From positions 1 to 18,588 of the forward strand of contig CAUZJO010000098.1 in assembly GCA_963580245.1 (NCBI GenBank): DNA of 18,588 bases, read 5' to 3'. The stretch comes from CAUZJO01 sp963580245 (lineage in GTDB: Bacteria > Sumerlaeota > Sumerlaeia > MVZB01). The notes under the pieces are model-generated. The model was not told the DNA's origin, did not search any database, and saw only the letters and a list, made by a program, of their open reading frames with translations. Below, in pieces: positions 5,374 through 13,508 of the stretch (position 1 is the stretch's first letter; every line of letters starts with the position of its first letter). Made by a program: the position numbers and the translations under genes.

Positions 5374-7956
5374 ATGCGTCATCAGGACGGCATATTTCCT
5401 CTCGGTCCAGTCATGGCGGGCGTCATCCTGTGCCTGGGGGGCGTGGTCGTCAACCTATACCATTTGGGCAAGACCGATTTCTATCGAGACGATCCGGCGC
5501 GGATCGGGGCGGTCGTTCGCGGGATGAATCAGACCGGCGAATGGCTTGTGCCGCGCGTGGGAGGCGAGCCGCGCTTCGATTTGCCCCCGCTTTACTTGTG
5601 GCTGGTCAAATTGAGTTCGCGATTAGGACCGGACGTCACGGCCTTTCAGACCCGGCTGCCGGGTGCCCTCAGCGCCATCGCGCTGCTGTTCCTGGTGGCC
5701 TGGTGCGCCTATCAGCACGCGGCCCGCTACAGGCGCGACGACGGGGCGATCCCCCCGCCGGAGGGTTTCGCGCTAATGGCCGGCCTGATGCTCGCCTCCA
5801 GCCCGGTTTACTTCATGGTCGCCCGCGGCGGCGCCCCCGCGCCGTTGTATGCCTTGCTCTACATGGGCGCCGCGGCATGTTGGGCCGAGTCGCTCGAGGC
5901 GCGCCGATCCTTCTATGCCGGGTTCTCATGGCGGATGTGGCTGGCGTGGGGCTACTTGCTGGCCGGTCTGGCCACGCTGGCGCAGGGGCCGCTGGTCTGG
6001 CTGATGCTCTGGATCCCCTATTTGCTCGCCGCGCGCTCCTATCGCTTGCGCGGACCCGACCGCGCCCATTTGTTGGGCCTGGGACTGGGTGGAGGCCTGA
6101 TCCTGTGCTGGATGCTGGCGGTGGGCCGGGGAATTCCCGGCGCGGGCTGGGCCATCTGGAGGTCGCTGTGGACCCTGCGCCTGGGTAGCGTCTCGGACGT
6201 TTCGGGCGGGCTGGGCGATTATCTACTGAGCTTCGCGCTTGGAACCTTCCCGTGGGTCCTGCTTGCCGGGGCGATGGTATGGCGTGTGTGGCGCAAGGCC
6301 GAACGCTCGCCGACGCGGGTCTTTTGGATGTGGTCGCTCGTGGCGAACGCCGTCTTATTGGGATTGGTCGCTCCCCACACAGGGGCCCACCTGTTGCCGC
6401 CGGTGTCGTTCATCGCCTTGCTGGCCACCCATGCGCTGTTTAGCTGGAATTACGAGAACAACTGGGCGGAGGCCTGGCGTCTGCTGCTCCGCGTCACTTT
6501 GATCGTGATGGTGTCCGCCGGGGTCTTCCTGGCGGTCTTACTGAATTCGGGGAAAGGGTTCGCTTGCTTTTCGCTCATCGCCTTCGGCTGGTTCGTTTGG
6601 GCCCTCTTGTCTTACAAACAGGGCATCACCTATAGCCCTTGGATTACGACCGTGCGCCTGTCGTCGATATGCATCTTGGTTTTTCTCGCGGCCGAGCTCA
6701 TGCATCTCACCGATTGGGAACCCCGTAAACGACTGCTTTCGGGGAGGATCAGCTTTTTCGAGCGGCTCGAAGATCATCTGGACGAATCGTTGGAGGAGCT
6801 TCCGGTCCCGCCCGCCAGCACCCCCCAGTACTTCATACTGGATACGGAGATTCCGGGGCTTACGGATTATTACTTTGAACAACCACTGATACCGGAAACT
6901 GACCTGTCTCGGGTCTACGCCGCGGCCGGCGATCGGACCTATCTTCTGGCGCGCGAGCCGCTGTGGGATCTGTTTCATGAGACGCGGCTGGTTCCCGTCC
7001 TCGAGCGATTTCGCCATATGGAGGACCGGCCCGTCGAGGCCCTGTTCCGCGTCCTGCCCGGCCCACCCGCGGCGACTCCCGCGAACCTGCGCGAGCGATT
7101 GGCCTATCAACCTCCCCTGCGTCTGGCCATTCTGGGCAACACTGGCACTCGCTCCGATGACCAGAGCGACGTTGCCCGGCGGCTTGACAAACTCGCCGGT
7201 CGCGACCGGCTCGACCGCATCCTGCTATTGGGCAACAACATCCACGGTCCCAACGTCTTCGATCATTTGGACTTCGCCGGGAGTTTCGAGGGGCCGTTCA
7301 GGCGTCTGCTCAAGCGCGGTCTGGTTTTCAACGCCCTGCTCGGTCATGAGGACCAATCCTACGGCTGGTTCCAGGCGCGCTATCCCGGGTTTCACATGAA
7401 TGGCCGGCGTTATACCAAACTGGCGTTGGGGGGCGGGCTGGTTGACTGCTTCATGCTCGATTCCTCGCCCATGCTCGAAGAGCCGGATTTCGACGGGTCC
7501 CAACTTGAGTGGCTGGATCAGGAGCTGAGCCTCTCCGCCGCCCCGTGGAAGGTGGTCTGCTTGCATCACGCGCTGGTGAGCGCGGCGAACAAGGGCAAAC
7601 CCAAGCTGCGATTGGCCGAGCGCCTGTTTCCGCTCCTCGATGCGCGCGAGGTCGACATCGTGGCGTGGGCCGGGGGATTCTGGTACGAGCGGCTCAAAGC
7701 CCCGGGCCGGTCCTCGATGTTCTTCAACACCGGCTGGAGCGGCGATAGCGAGCGAGCGCGATTCGAGTTGGATCCGCGGCTGCTGGCTTCCCATGATCGC
7801 GACCCCGGCCTTCTGTGGATCGAATTCACCGACCAGCTTGCCTCATTCGAGGCGATCAATGACGACGGCGAAACGGTCGACCAGGGGCAAATCCTGAAGG
7901 GAAGCGCGGTGTCCAGGCCGGCGACGGGCCTTCCCGGCGGGGCAGCGAGCCAATGA
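5374..7956 (+). CDS. GT39/ArnT-like membrane protein fused to a degenerate calcineurin-like phosphoesterase domain
   Basis: 860 residues in two parts. Residues 1 to about 445 are a polytopic membrane domain of about 12 segments resembling the dolichyl-phosphate-mannose/ArnT glycosyltransferase family: FYRDDPARIGAVVRGM (36-51) matches the first periplasmic-loop motif and RFDLPPLYLWL (67-77) matches the family's FDKPPLYYWL. Residues about 578-845 match purple-acid-phosphatase-like metallophosphoesterases block by block. The metal-ligand positions are altered: GDTG is GNTG (588-591), GDNIYG is GNNIHG (620-625), GNHD is GHED (657-660), and GHDHSYER is AGGFWYER (766-773). Only the HH pair (731-732) remains. 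The membrane half also departs from the family: Glu of the acidic pair is Asp40, the usual Lys is Leu70, and the usual Asp after ARxAxx is Ala156. The frame is intact over 2.6 kb, so decay looks selective. Its stop overlaps the comF start (ATGA), suggesting coupling. I infer a non-catalytic binding, sensing or scaffold role at the membrane. Confidence 0.8.
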   Translation: MRHQDGIFPLGPVMAGVILCLGGVVVNLYHLGKTDFYRDDPARIGAVVRGMNQTGEWLVPRVGGEPRFDLPPLYLWLVKLSSRLGPDVTAFQTRLPGALSAIALLFLVAWCAYQHAARYRRDDGAIPPPEGFALMAGLMLASSPVYFMVARGGAPAPLYALLYMGAAACWAESLEARRSFYAGFSWRMWLAWGYLLAGLATLAQGPLVWLMLWIPYLLAARSYRLRGPDRAHLLGLGLGGGLILCWMLAVGRGIPGAGWAIWRSLWTLRLGSVSDVSGGLGDYLLSFALGTFPWVLLAGAMVWRVWRKAERSPTRVFWMWSLVANAVLLGLVAPHTGAHLLPPVSFIALLATHALFSWNYENNWAEAWRLLLRVTLIVMVSAGVFLAVLLNSGKGFACFSLIAFGWFVWALLSYKQGITYSPWITTVRLSSICILVFLAAELMHLTDWEPRKRLLSGRISFFERLEDHLDESLEELPVPPASTPQYFILDTEIPGLTDYYFEQPLIPETDLSRVYAAAGDRTYLLAREPLWDLFHETRLVPVLERFRHMEDRPVEALFRVLPGPPAATPANLRERLAYQPPLRLAILGNTGTRSDDQSDVARRLDKLAGRDRLDRILLLGNNIHGPNVFDHLDFAGSFEGPFRRLLKRGLVFNALLGHEDQSYGWFQARYPGFHMNGRRYTKLALGGGLVDCFMLDSSPMLEEPDFDGSQLEWLDQELSLSAAPWKVVCLHHALVSAANKGKPKLRLAERLFPLLDAREVDIVAWAGGFWYERLKAPGRSSMFFNTGWSGDSERARFELDPRLLASHDRDPGLLWIEFTDQLASFEAINDDGETVDQGQILKGSAVSRPATGLPGGAASQ

Positions 7957-8740
7957 GAGCCCAGACCTCCCCCGTCCAGGCTTTGCGGGGTTGGGGCGCG
8001 GCGTTCGTTGATTTTCTATATCCCCCGGGTCTGTCACCTCTGTTATCGCCGGCTAACCCCGGAGGGCCCGGTGATCTGCTTCCGGTGTCGCCACACGCTG
8101 AGGGTCCCCGCGCAGTGGCGCTGCATTCGATGCGGGGCGCATGGCTCGGTCGGCGGGCCAGAATCCGATCGACGCTGCCGGCTTTGCCCCCCCCCGATGA
8201 CGCGCCGTACCGGGGCATCCTGAGCGTCATCGGCTACCACGATATATCCGCGTGCTGCGTGCACCTGTTCAAGTATCGACGCCGGTTTGAGTTGGGCCAG
8301 GTGATGGCCCAGGTCATGGTCGAGGAGATGGCCGATCCCCTCGGGCGGCTCGGCACTCGGATCGAGTGCGTGGCCCCCGTTCCGCTGCATTACGGTCGCC
8401 GCCTCCTTCGCGGTTTTAATCAGAGCGAGTTGCCGGCCCGGGCGCTCGCGGAGGCCAACGGACGTCCATACGACGCGCGCCTGCTGCGCCGCCGCCGGTT
8501 CACGCGGTGCCAGGCCTTGGTCCCGTGCGAGAAGCGGGCCGGGAACGTCAAGGGGGCGTTCGCGATGGGCCGTCGCGGCGAGGCCGAGGGCAAAGGGGCA
8601 TCCTGCTCGTCGACGACGTGGTCACCACCGGCGAGACGATCAAGGAATGCGCCCGCGTGTTGAAGGAGGCCGGTGCCCGGGAGGTCTGGATCGCCTGTTT
8701 CGCCCGCGCCCGAATGGAATCGCCCCCATTGGGAGAATGA
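7953..8740 (+). pseudogene. comF: ComF-family phosphoribosyltransferase, interrupted by three frameshifts
   Basis: The reading frame must be pieced together from three frames. The first (from ATG 7953) gives FVDFLYP; a second, open around 8020-8195, gives the cysteine-rich zinc region with four CxxC pairs (VCHLC, ICFRC, RCIRC, RCRLC). The first frame then resumes with DDAPYRGILSVIGYHD and the body of the enzyme, including PVPLHYGRRLLRGFNQSELP. The last piece, from about 8597, is in the third frame: GILLVDDVVTTGETIKECAR, the PRPP-binding loop. All switches fall at homopolymers: a C5 run near 8021, a C9 run at 8187-8195 and a G4 run near 8597. No internal nonsense codon occurs within the pieces, and every expected motif survives. 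ComF proteins support DNA uptake or transformation, and their ancestral fold is a phosphoribosyltransferase. Either a very recent pseudogene or homopolymer errors in the assembly would explain it. Confidence 0.8.
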
Positions 8741-8775
8741 GCCTCGGACTCCACGAGGAACAGGTTGTGCCCCGG

Positions 8776-11046
8776 TTATCCAGCGCCAAGCGGGGATACC
8801 CTCGATCCGCGGCTTCGCCCTTTGGCGGCAAGGATTCGGTGGTAAAGCGTCTCGATCTGTTCGGCTTGGACTTGGTTGGTGCAGAATTGCCAGACGAGCT
8901 CTTTTCCCTCGGCGGCCATGCGGCGTATTTCTTGGGGATGGTCCAGCGCCCAGATCAGCGCCTTGGCCAGCGCGGGGGCGTCGCCGGGGGGGACCAGCAG
9001 GCCCGTCTCTTGGTCGATGACGATCTCGCTGTTTCCCGAGACATCGGTCGCCACCACCGGCGTGCCCACCGCCAGCGATTCGCGTAACGCGCCGGTCAGG
9101 CCCTCCCCCTCCGAAGAGGTATTGACCGACACATCGAGGGCCGCCGCGACGTTGGGGATATCGGAGCGATGACCGGTGAAAATCACCTTGTCGGGCATCC
9201 CGAGCTCGCGCACCAGGCGTTCGAGTCTGCTCAGCCGTCTGGGATCACCCTCGCCGACCAGGACCAGACGGGCGTCGGGATGGGACTGTAGGACCTTGGC
9301 GAAGGCCTTCAGCAGCGTCCCGTGGTCCTTCTTCTTGTGGAAGGCGCCGATGCAACCGATCACCGGGGTCTTGGCCGACAGCCTCAGTTCGCGTCGCAAT
9401 GCACCTGCGTCGGGCTGGGCGAAGGCGTCAGTGTCGAAGCCGCCATAGACGACCGCGACTTTCTCCGGCTTGAGTTTCTCTTCGCCGACCAGCACCTTTT
9501 CCACCGCATGCGCCACGGCGACGATCCGGTCGAGCTTGCCCCGGCGGTAGGCGCGGCGGTCGCGTTTGTTTTCGAAGCGATAGGTCGTCCCGCGCTGGGT
9601 CAGGAGTGCGCCCACGCGCCGGCCGATGAGGCTGCGTAGCGCGAACGCCAAGGCGCATTGGCGGTGAGTGTGCACCACTTCGAACCCCCCGCGCCGGAAG
9701 TAGCGGCGAAAGGCGAACATGCCTCTCCACGTTCCCATCGGGAAACATTGCACGTCCGCAACGCCCATCGGCTTGAGCTGGCGCGCGAGCTCCTCGCGCT
9801 CGGTGGGTTTGTTGTTGAAGACGACGCTGACGCGGTGCCCGCGCCGCGCGAGTTGGCGCGCCAGCGTTACCATCTGGACCGCCCCCCCGCGCGTGATGTT
9901 GGGATGCGAGGCGATGTGGAGGATATTGAGCGCGGGCCGGTCATCGGGAGGAGGGATCAACGCCTCCGGACCGGGCTGAGCGAGACCCAACTCGCCGTAA
10001 ATGATCTCCAGCGCCTTTTGCGTGGCCGCCCCGGGGTTCGAGAAGATATCCCGCGCGATTTGGCGGCGGATCTCGGAGTGCTCAGCGGGCCGCTCCAGAC
10101 AGCGCTCGACGGCGTCGCAAACCTCCTCGGGCTGCCCGATCACAATGCCCCCCTTGCGGCCCCAGGTCTCCAGGTCGATGGTCTGGCCGTACCGCTCGCC
10201 GCTCAGCAACTCGGGGACGTCGGCGAAGATCATCGGCCGGTCGAGTAGCGTGTATTCATTGGACACCGAACTGGCGTCGCTGATCAGGATGTCGGAAGCG
10301 ACGAGCATCGGAATGATGTCGAGGGATTGGGTGATGGTTACATTGGGCCAATGGCGTCCGTCCAGCCGCGCACGCCAATCGACGGTGTTGCGGCTGGGGT
10401 CGTAGAGGTGATCGTGCAGTTTGACGACCACCCGCACGTTCGCCATGCCCGCAAGCTGATCGAGCATGGCCTCGCCCATGGTGTAGAGCGAACTCTGTTC
10501 GGTCCAGGTCGGCGCGTAGAGAACCAGCGGCGTGCCGTCATCGACGCCGAGCCGCGCGCGCGCCCGGGCGCGGTCGATCCGGCCGTTGAGCAGTTGATCG
10601 AGCTTGGGCATGCCAACCATTTCGATGCGCGGATCATCTTGGGTCAGGATGCCGGCCTCGATGAACTTGCGGCGCTGATAGGGCCCGACCATCAGGATCT
10701 TGTCGAAGCGCGTGACCTTGGGGGAGATCGAACGCCCCTTGAACGAGACGCCGTGAAACATCAGGGCCTTGCGCCGGGCTTTGCCCGACATTTTCATGTG
10801 ATCGGGGGTCAGATACAGATCCGCCTTCAACCTATAGGCTTCGCACTTGGAAAGCAGATGCACGCCGGACAGGCCCGCCTTGCGCGCGATGGCCAGGGGG
10901 TTGTCCTGGCCCTGATAAAGGCCCGCCAGGAAGAGTTCGATTCGCGCGTCGCGCTGGAGCACGTCCAGCAGCGGACGCAGCACCACGATGTTCATCGGTG
11001 AACTGGCCGAGAGAATGACTCGCCGCAGGCGCATGCTGATGGACAT
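8776..11046 (-). CDS. Two-domain glycosyltransferase: CDP-glycerol glycerophosphotransferase-like plus GT4
   Basis: 756 residues. Residues about 1-355 resemble the CDP-glycerol:glycerophosphotransferase family (TagB/TagF type): MFHGVSFKG (96-104), VLYAPTW (175-181), VVVKLHDH (206-213) and SDILISDASSVSNEY (251-265) match its conserved blocks. A proline-rich linker (358-372) leads into a GT4-type GT-B enzyme: HIASHPNITRGGAVQMVTLA (377-396), the acceptor-side loop QRGTTYRFENKR (484-495), GxIGAFHKKKDHGTLL, and SSEGEGLTGALRESLAVGTP (644-663) with the E-x7-E pair Glu648 and Glu656. No membrane segment is seen, so it should act at the cytoplasmic face. The start at 11044-11046 has GGAG five bases upstream. 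It follows the ABC exporter gene on the same strand with a 185-bp gap. Together they suggest assembly and export of a phosphoglycerol- or sugar-containing surface polymer or glycolipid. The substrate is not readable from the sequence. Confidence 0.85.
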   Translation of the reverse strand: MSISMRLRRVILSASSPMNIVVLRPLLDVLQRDARIELFLAGLYQGQDNPLAIARKAGLSGVHLLSKCEAYRLKADLYLTPDHMKMSGKARRKALMFHGVSFKGRSISPKVTRFDKILMVGPYQRRKFIEAGILTQDDPRIEMVGMPKLDQLLNGRIDRARARARLGVDDGTPLVLYAPTWTEQSSLYTMGEAMLDQLAGMANVRVVVKLHDHLYDPSRNTVDWRARLDGRHWPNVTITQSLDIIPMLVASDILISDASSVSNEYTLLDRPMIFADVPELLSGERYGQTIDLETWGRKGGIVIGQPEEVCDAVERCLERPAEHSEIRRQIARDIFSNPGAATQKALEIIYGELGLAQPGPEALIPPPDDRPALNILHIASHPNITRGGAVQMVTLARQLARRGHRVSVVFNNKPTEREELARQLKPMGVADVQCFPMGTWRGMFAFRRYFRRGGFEVVHTHRQCALAFALRSLIGRRVGALLTQRGTTYRFENKRDRRAYRRGKLDRIVAVAHAVEKVLVGEEKLKPEKVAVVYGGFDTDAFAQPDAGALRRELRLSAKTPVIGCIGAFHKKKDHGTLLKAFAKVLQSHPDARLVLVGEGDPRRLSRLERLVRELGMPDKVIFTGHRSDIPNVAAALDVSVNTSSEGEGLTGALRESLAVGTPVVATDVSGNSEIVIDQETGLLVPPGDAPALAKALIWALDHPQEIRRMAAEGKELVWQFCTNQVQAEQIETLYHRILAAKGRSRGSRVSPLGAG

Positions 11047-11231
11047 TCGGACTCCGAGCCTTGGCTGGGTTGCGCATGTTCCAGCCCGAATCAGGTTGCC
11101 GTCGGGGTGGAAAGATTCATGCCGTCGCGGCTGTCGGCCGATGTCAGATTCTCAAGGAATCGAACGATCTTTTCAACCCTTCGGCCCGAACTGAGTTCCT
11201 GAGCGGTATCGATTGAAGATTGCCTTGTGGG

Positions 11232-13211
11232 TTAATCGAGCACGTCAGCCGCCGCGCGCGGGCGTTGGATCGAAATGGCTTCTTCGGGCGGACTGTCCAC
11301 GAAGATGCCTTGGTACTGACACAAGCGCGTGTAAAGCCCTCCAGCCTCGTAGAGCGAGGCGTGGGTCCCCTCCTCGGCGACCCGTCCGTCATCGAGTACA
11401 AGAATTCGATCAGCCATCATTACGGTCGAAAAACGGTGGGCGATCAGGAACGTCGTCCGTCCGACCACCATCTCGCGCAGGCTCTCGCGGATTTGGTGTT
11501 CCGTTTCCGCGTCCAGCGAGGCCGTCGCTTCGTCGAAAATTAGGATCGTCGGGTCCTTGACGAGCGCCCGCGCGATGGCCAACCGCTGCTTCTGCCCCGT
11601 GGAGAGCTTGGCCCCGCGTTCGCCCACGACCGAATCGTATTGCTTGGGCATGGCCATGATGAACTCGTGCGCCTTGGCCTGGCGCGCCGCCTTTTCCGCT
11701 TGCTCGCGCGTGGCGCCCTTCGAGCCGTAGGCGATGTTAGCGTAGACCGTGTCGTCGAAAAGAAACGTCTCTTGAGGAACGATGGACACTCGATCGCGCA
11801 AGGATTGGATGTGGATGGCGCGAACGTCGTGGCCGTCGATCAAGATCGCCCCTGCCTCGACGTCGTAAAAGCGGCACAACAAGTTCATCAGGGTCGTCTT
11901 GCCCGCGCCCGAATGACCCACCACGGCGACGACCTCCCGGGGGGCCACCGTAAGCTCGAGTTCATTGATCACGCGTTCGGGGTGGTGACGGCGCGGATAG
12001 CTGAAGCTAACGCGATTGAAATGGATCGCCGCCGGCTGATCGGCCGGCAAGTCGACGGCATCCTCGGCGTCGACGACCGCGGGCACCAGATCCATGATGC
12101 GATAAATCCGAATCAGCGAGGCCATGCCGCGTTGATAGGTCACGTTGAGTTTGAGCAAACTCTTGAGGGGCCGGTAAAAACGGGTAATGGCGAGTAGGTA
12201 AATGGTGAATTCCGCCGAGCCGAACTCATCGCCCAGGTAATTGCGATCGCCCAGGAACAGGCTTCCGCCGATGACCAGCGTCAGCACGATGGCCAAGGTG
12301 CTCAGAAAATCGTTGGCCGGCCCGATGAAACCCTTGATCCTGTGGAACTTCAACAGGCGGCCCAACCACTGATGGGTCGCCTGGTCGAATCGGTCCCTTT
12401 CAAAGTCTTCGGTCCCCAGTGCCTTGACCAGGCGCACTCCGGAAAGGGCTTCCTGGGAGACCTGGAAGACGCCGGCATCGTCCCGCTCGGCCCGTTCGGA
12501 AATGCGGCGGATCTTTTTGCCGGTGAAATAGAACAGACACCCCGCCAGCGGCAGCGTAATGGCCGCGTAGAGTGTCAACTTGGGAGAGAGATAAATCAGC
12601 AGCACAAGCAGTGCGATGACCTTGAAGAAATTGACGAACGTCGTGCCGGTGAACGCCAAGAGCATCGCCTGGACCTTGCGCGTATCGTTCTGCAGACGGG
12701 CCATCATCTGGCCGGTCGAGTTCTTGGTGAAAAAGTGCAGGTCCATCGCGAGGATGTGGGCGAAGAGGTCGTCCTTGAGTTTCTTGAGCACGTCCAGGCC
12801 GACGCGGGCGGTCATGACGTTGACCAGATAGGTCAGACAGCTATTCAAGGCCGAGATGACGATCAAGACCACTCCGACGATGAACAACGACTGGACTTTG
12901 TGTTCCAGCATCCAGGCCTTGGCCCGTTCCTTGTGCTCGCCGACGTAGTCGGTGACCAGACCCTTGTAGATTTCGATTTTGGCGGCGAACTTCTCGGGGA
13001 TCGGAATCCCGCCGGGAGCCTCCGTTCGCTCCGGAGCCGTCTGCTCAAGGGCCACCCCCGGTCCGTCGTCGAACATCACTTCGATCAGCGGCTTGACCGC
13101 GAGCAACGAAAACGCCCCCAAAAAACCCGTCAAGAGCGAAATGACGGCGATGCGGATAAGCCGATACTTATGAACGAGAATTCGAGGGAGTAGGCGTTTG
13201 AGAAGATTCAT
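11232..13211 (-). CDS. MsbA-like ABC exporter, fused membrane and ATPase domains
   Basis: 659 residues in the order of a half-transporter. Six membrane segments lie between residues 18 and about 345, with TM1 about 18-40 and TM2 about 108-130. The ATPase domain has Walker A GHSGAGKTT (432-440), Q-loop VPQETFLFDD, signature LSTGQ (536-540), Walker B ILIFDE (556-561), D-loop SLD, and switch His592 in IAHRFST. Homodimers of this type flip lipid A, glycolipids or undecaprenyl-linked sugars. The stretch between TM1 and TM2 is about 67 residues, longer than usual for MsbA, and includes a proline-rich patch APGGIPIPEKF (65-75). The signature has Thr instead of the first Gly of LSGGQ, a tolerated change. 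The start has an AGG about seven bases upstream. The two-domain glycosyltransferase follows on the same strand, a context that fits envelope glycan or lipid export. Confidence 0.92.
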   Translation of the reverse strand: MNLLKRLLPRILVHKYRLIRIAVISLLTGFLGAFSLLAVKPLIEVMFDDGPGVALEQTAPERTEAPGGIPIPEKFAAKIEIYKGLVTDYVGEHKERAKAWMLEHKVQSLFIVGVVLIVISALNSCLTYLVNVMTARVGLDVLKKLKDDLFAHILAMDLHFFTKNSTGQMMARLQNDTRKVQAMLLAFTGTTFVNFFKVIALLVLLIYLSPKLTLYAAITLPLAGCLFYFTGKKIRRISERAERDDAGVFQVSQEALSGVRLVKALGTEDFERDRFDQATHQWLGRLLKFHRIKGFIGPANDFLSTLAIVLTLVIGGSLFLGDRNYLGDEFGSAEFTIYLLAITRFYRPLKSLLKLNVTYQRGMASLIRIYRIMDLVPAVVDAEDAVDLPADQPAAIHFNRVSFSYPRRHHPERVINELELTVAPREVVAVVGHSGAGKTTLMNLLCRFYDVEAGAILIDGHDVRAIHIQSLRDRVSIVPQETFLFDDTVYANIAYGSKGATREQAEKAARQAKAHEFIMAMPKQYDSVVGERGAKLSTGQKQRLAIARALVKDPTILIFDEATASLDAETEHQIRESLREMVVGRTTFLIAHRFSTVMMADRILVLDDGRVAEEGTHASLYEAGGLYTRLCQYQGIFVDSPPEEAISIQRPRAAADVLD

Positions 13212-13508
13212 CGTATTGCCTAAGATTAGCCAAGGGCCGCCGCAAACGACGGGACCATGCCCGCCCGAAAGGGGACAACTCCTTCATCTTCAAACCACGT
13301 CGTCAACTCTAAGGAGCCTGGGCCATCCCCAAAGTTAAGCATTGAGCGCGATGGCAAGTCAAGTTCGCACGGACGAGCCCCACCACGGGGACTCGATTCA
13401 GGAACGTTATTATCCCCGACTCCGGTAGGTCTCGAGTGTGATTAGCCGTGCGCGTCAAGCGTCAACCCACGGTTTACTTCAATCTATAAACACGCCCATG
13501 AATCCTAT
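13212..13508. promoter_or_regulatory. Divergent intergenic region between the ABC exporter and moeA
   Basis: 297 bp that must hold promoters for both directions. A TATAAA box at 13485-13490 lies 18 bases before the moeA start, but its -35 partner is weak and a start from it would leave a leader of only about 12 bases. A hairpin GAG-CCCC-ACCAC-GGGG-A-CTC occurs at 13375-13394. I looked for the molybdenum-cofactor riboswitch in front of moeA and do not recognise it. Confidence 0.35.

Noticed and set aside
5271..6188. Plus-strand open frame of 305 codons overlapping the start of the GT39-like gene
   Set aside because: It lies in another frame of the same strand, is Arg/Gly-rich without domains, and conflicts with the well-supported membrane protein.
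8187..8195. C9 tract as a phase-variation switch for comF
   Set aside because: Two other indels in the same gene also need correcting, so a single-tract switch would not restore the protein. Error or decay is simpler.
12342..13193. Plus-strand open frame of 283 codons opposite the ABC exporter
   Set aside because: Antisense shadow of the exporter's membrane domain; it gives a Gln/Asp/His-rich product with no domain.
13212..13508. Molybdenum-cofactor riboswitch in front of moeA
   Set aside because: I could not recognise the conserved core of that RNA; only an isolated hairpin was seen.
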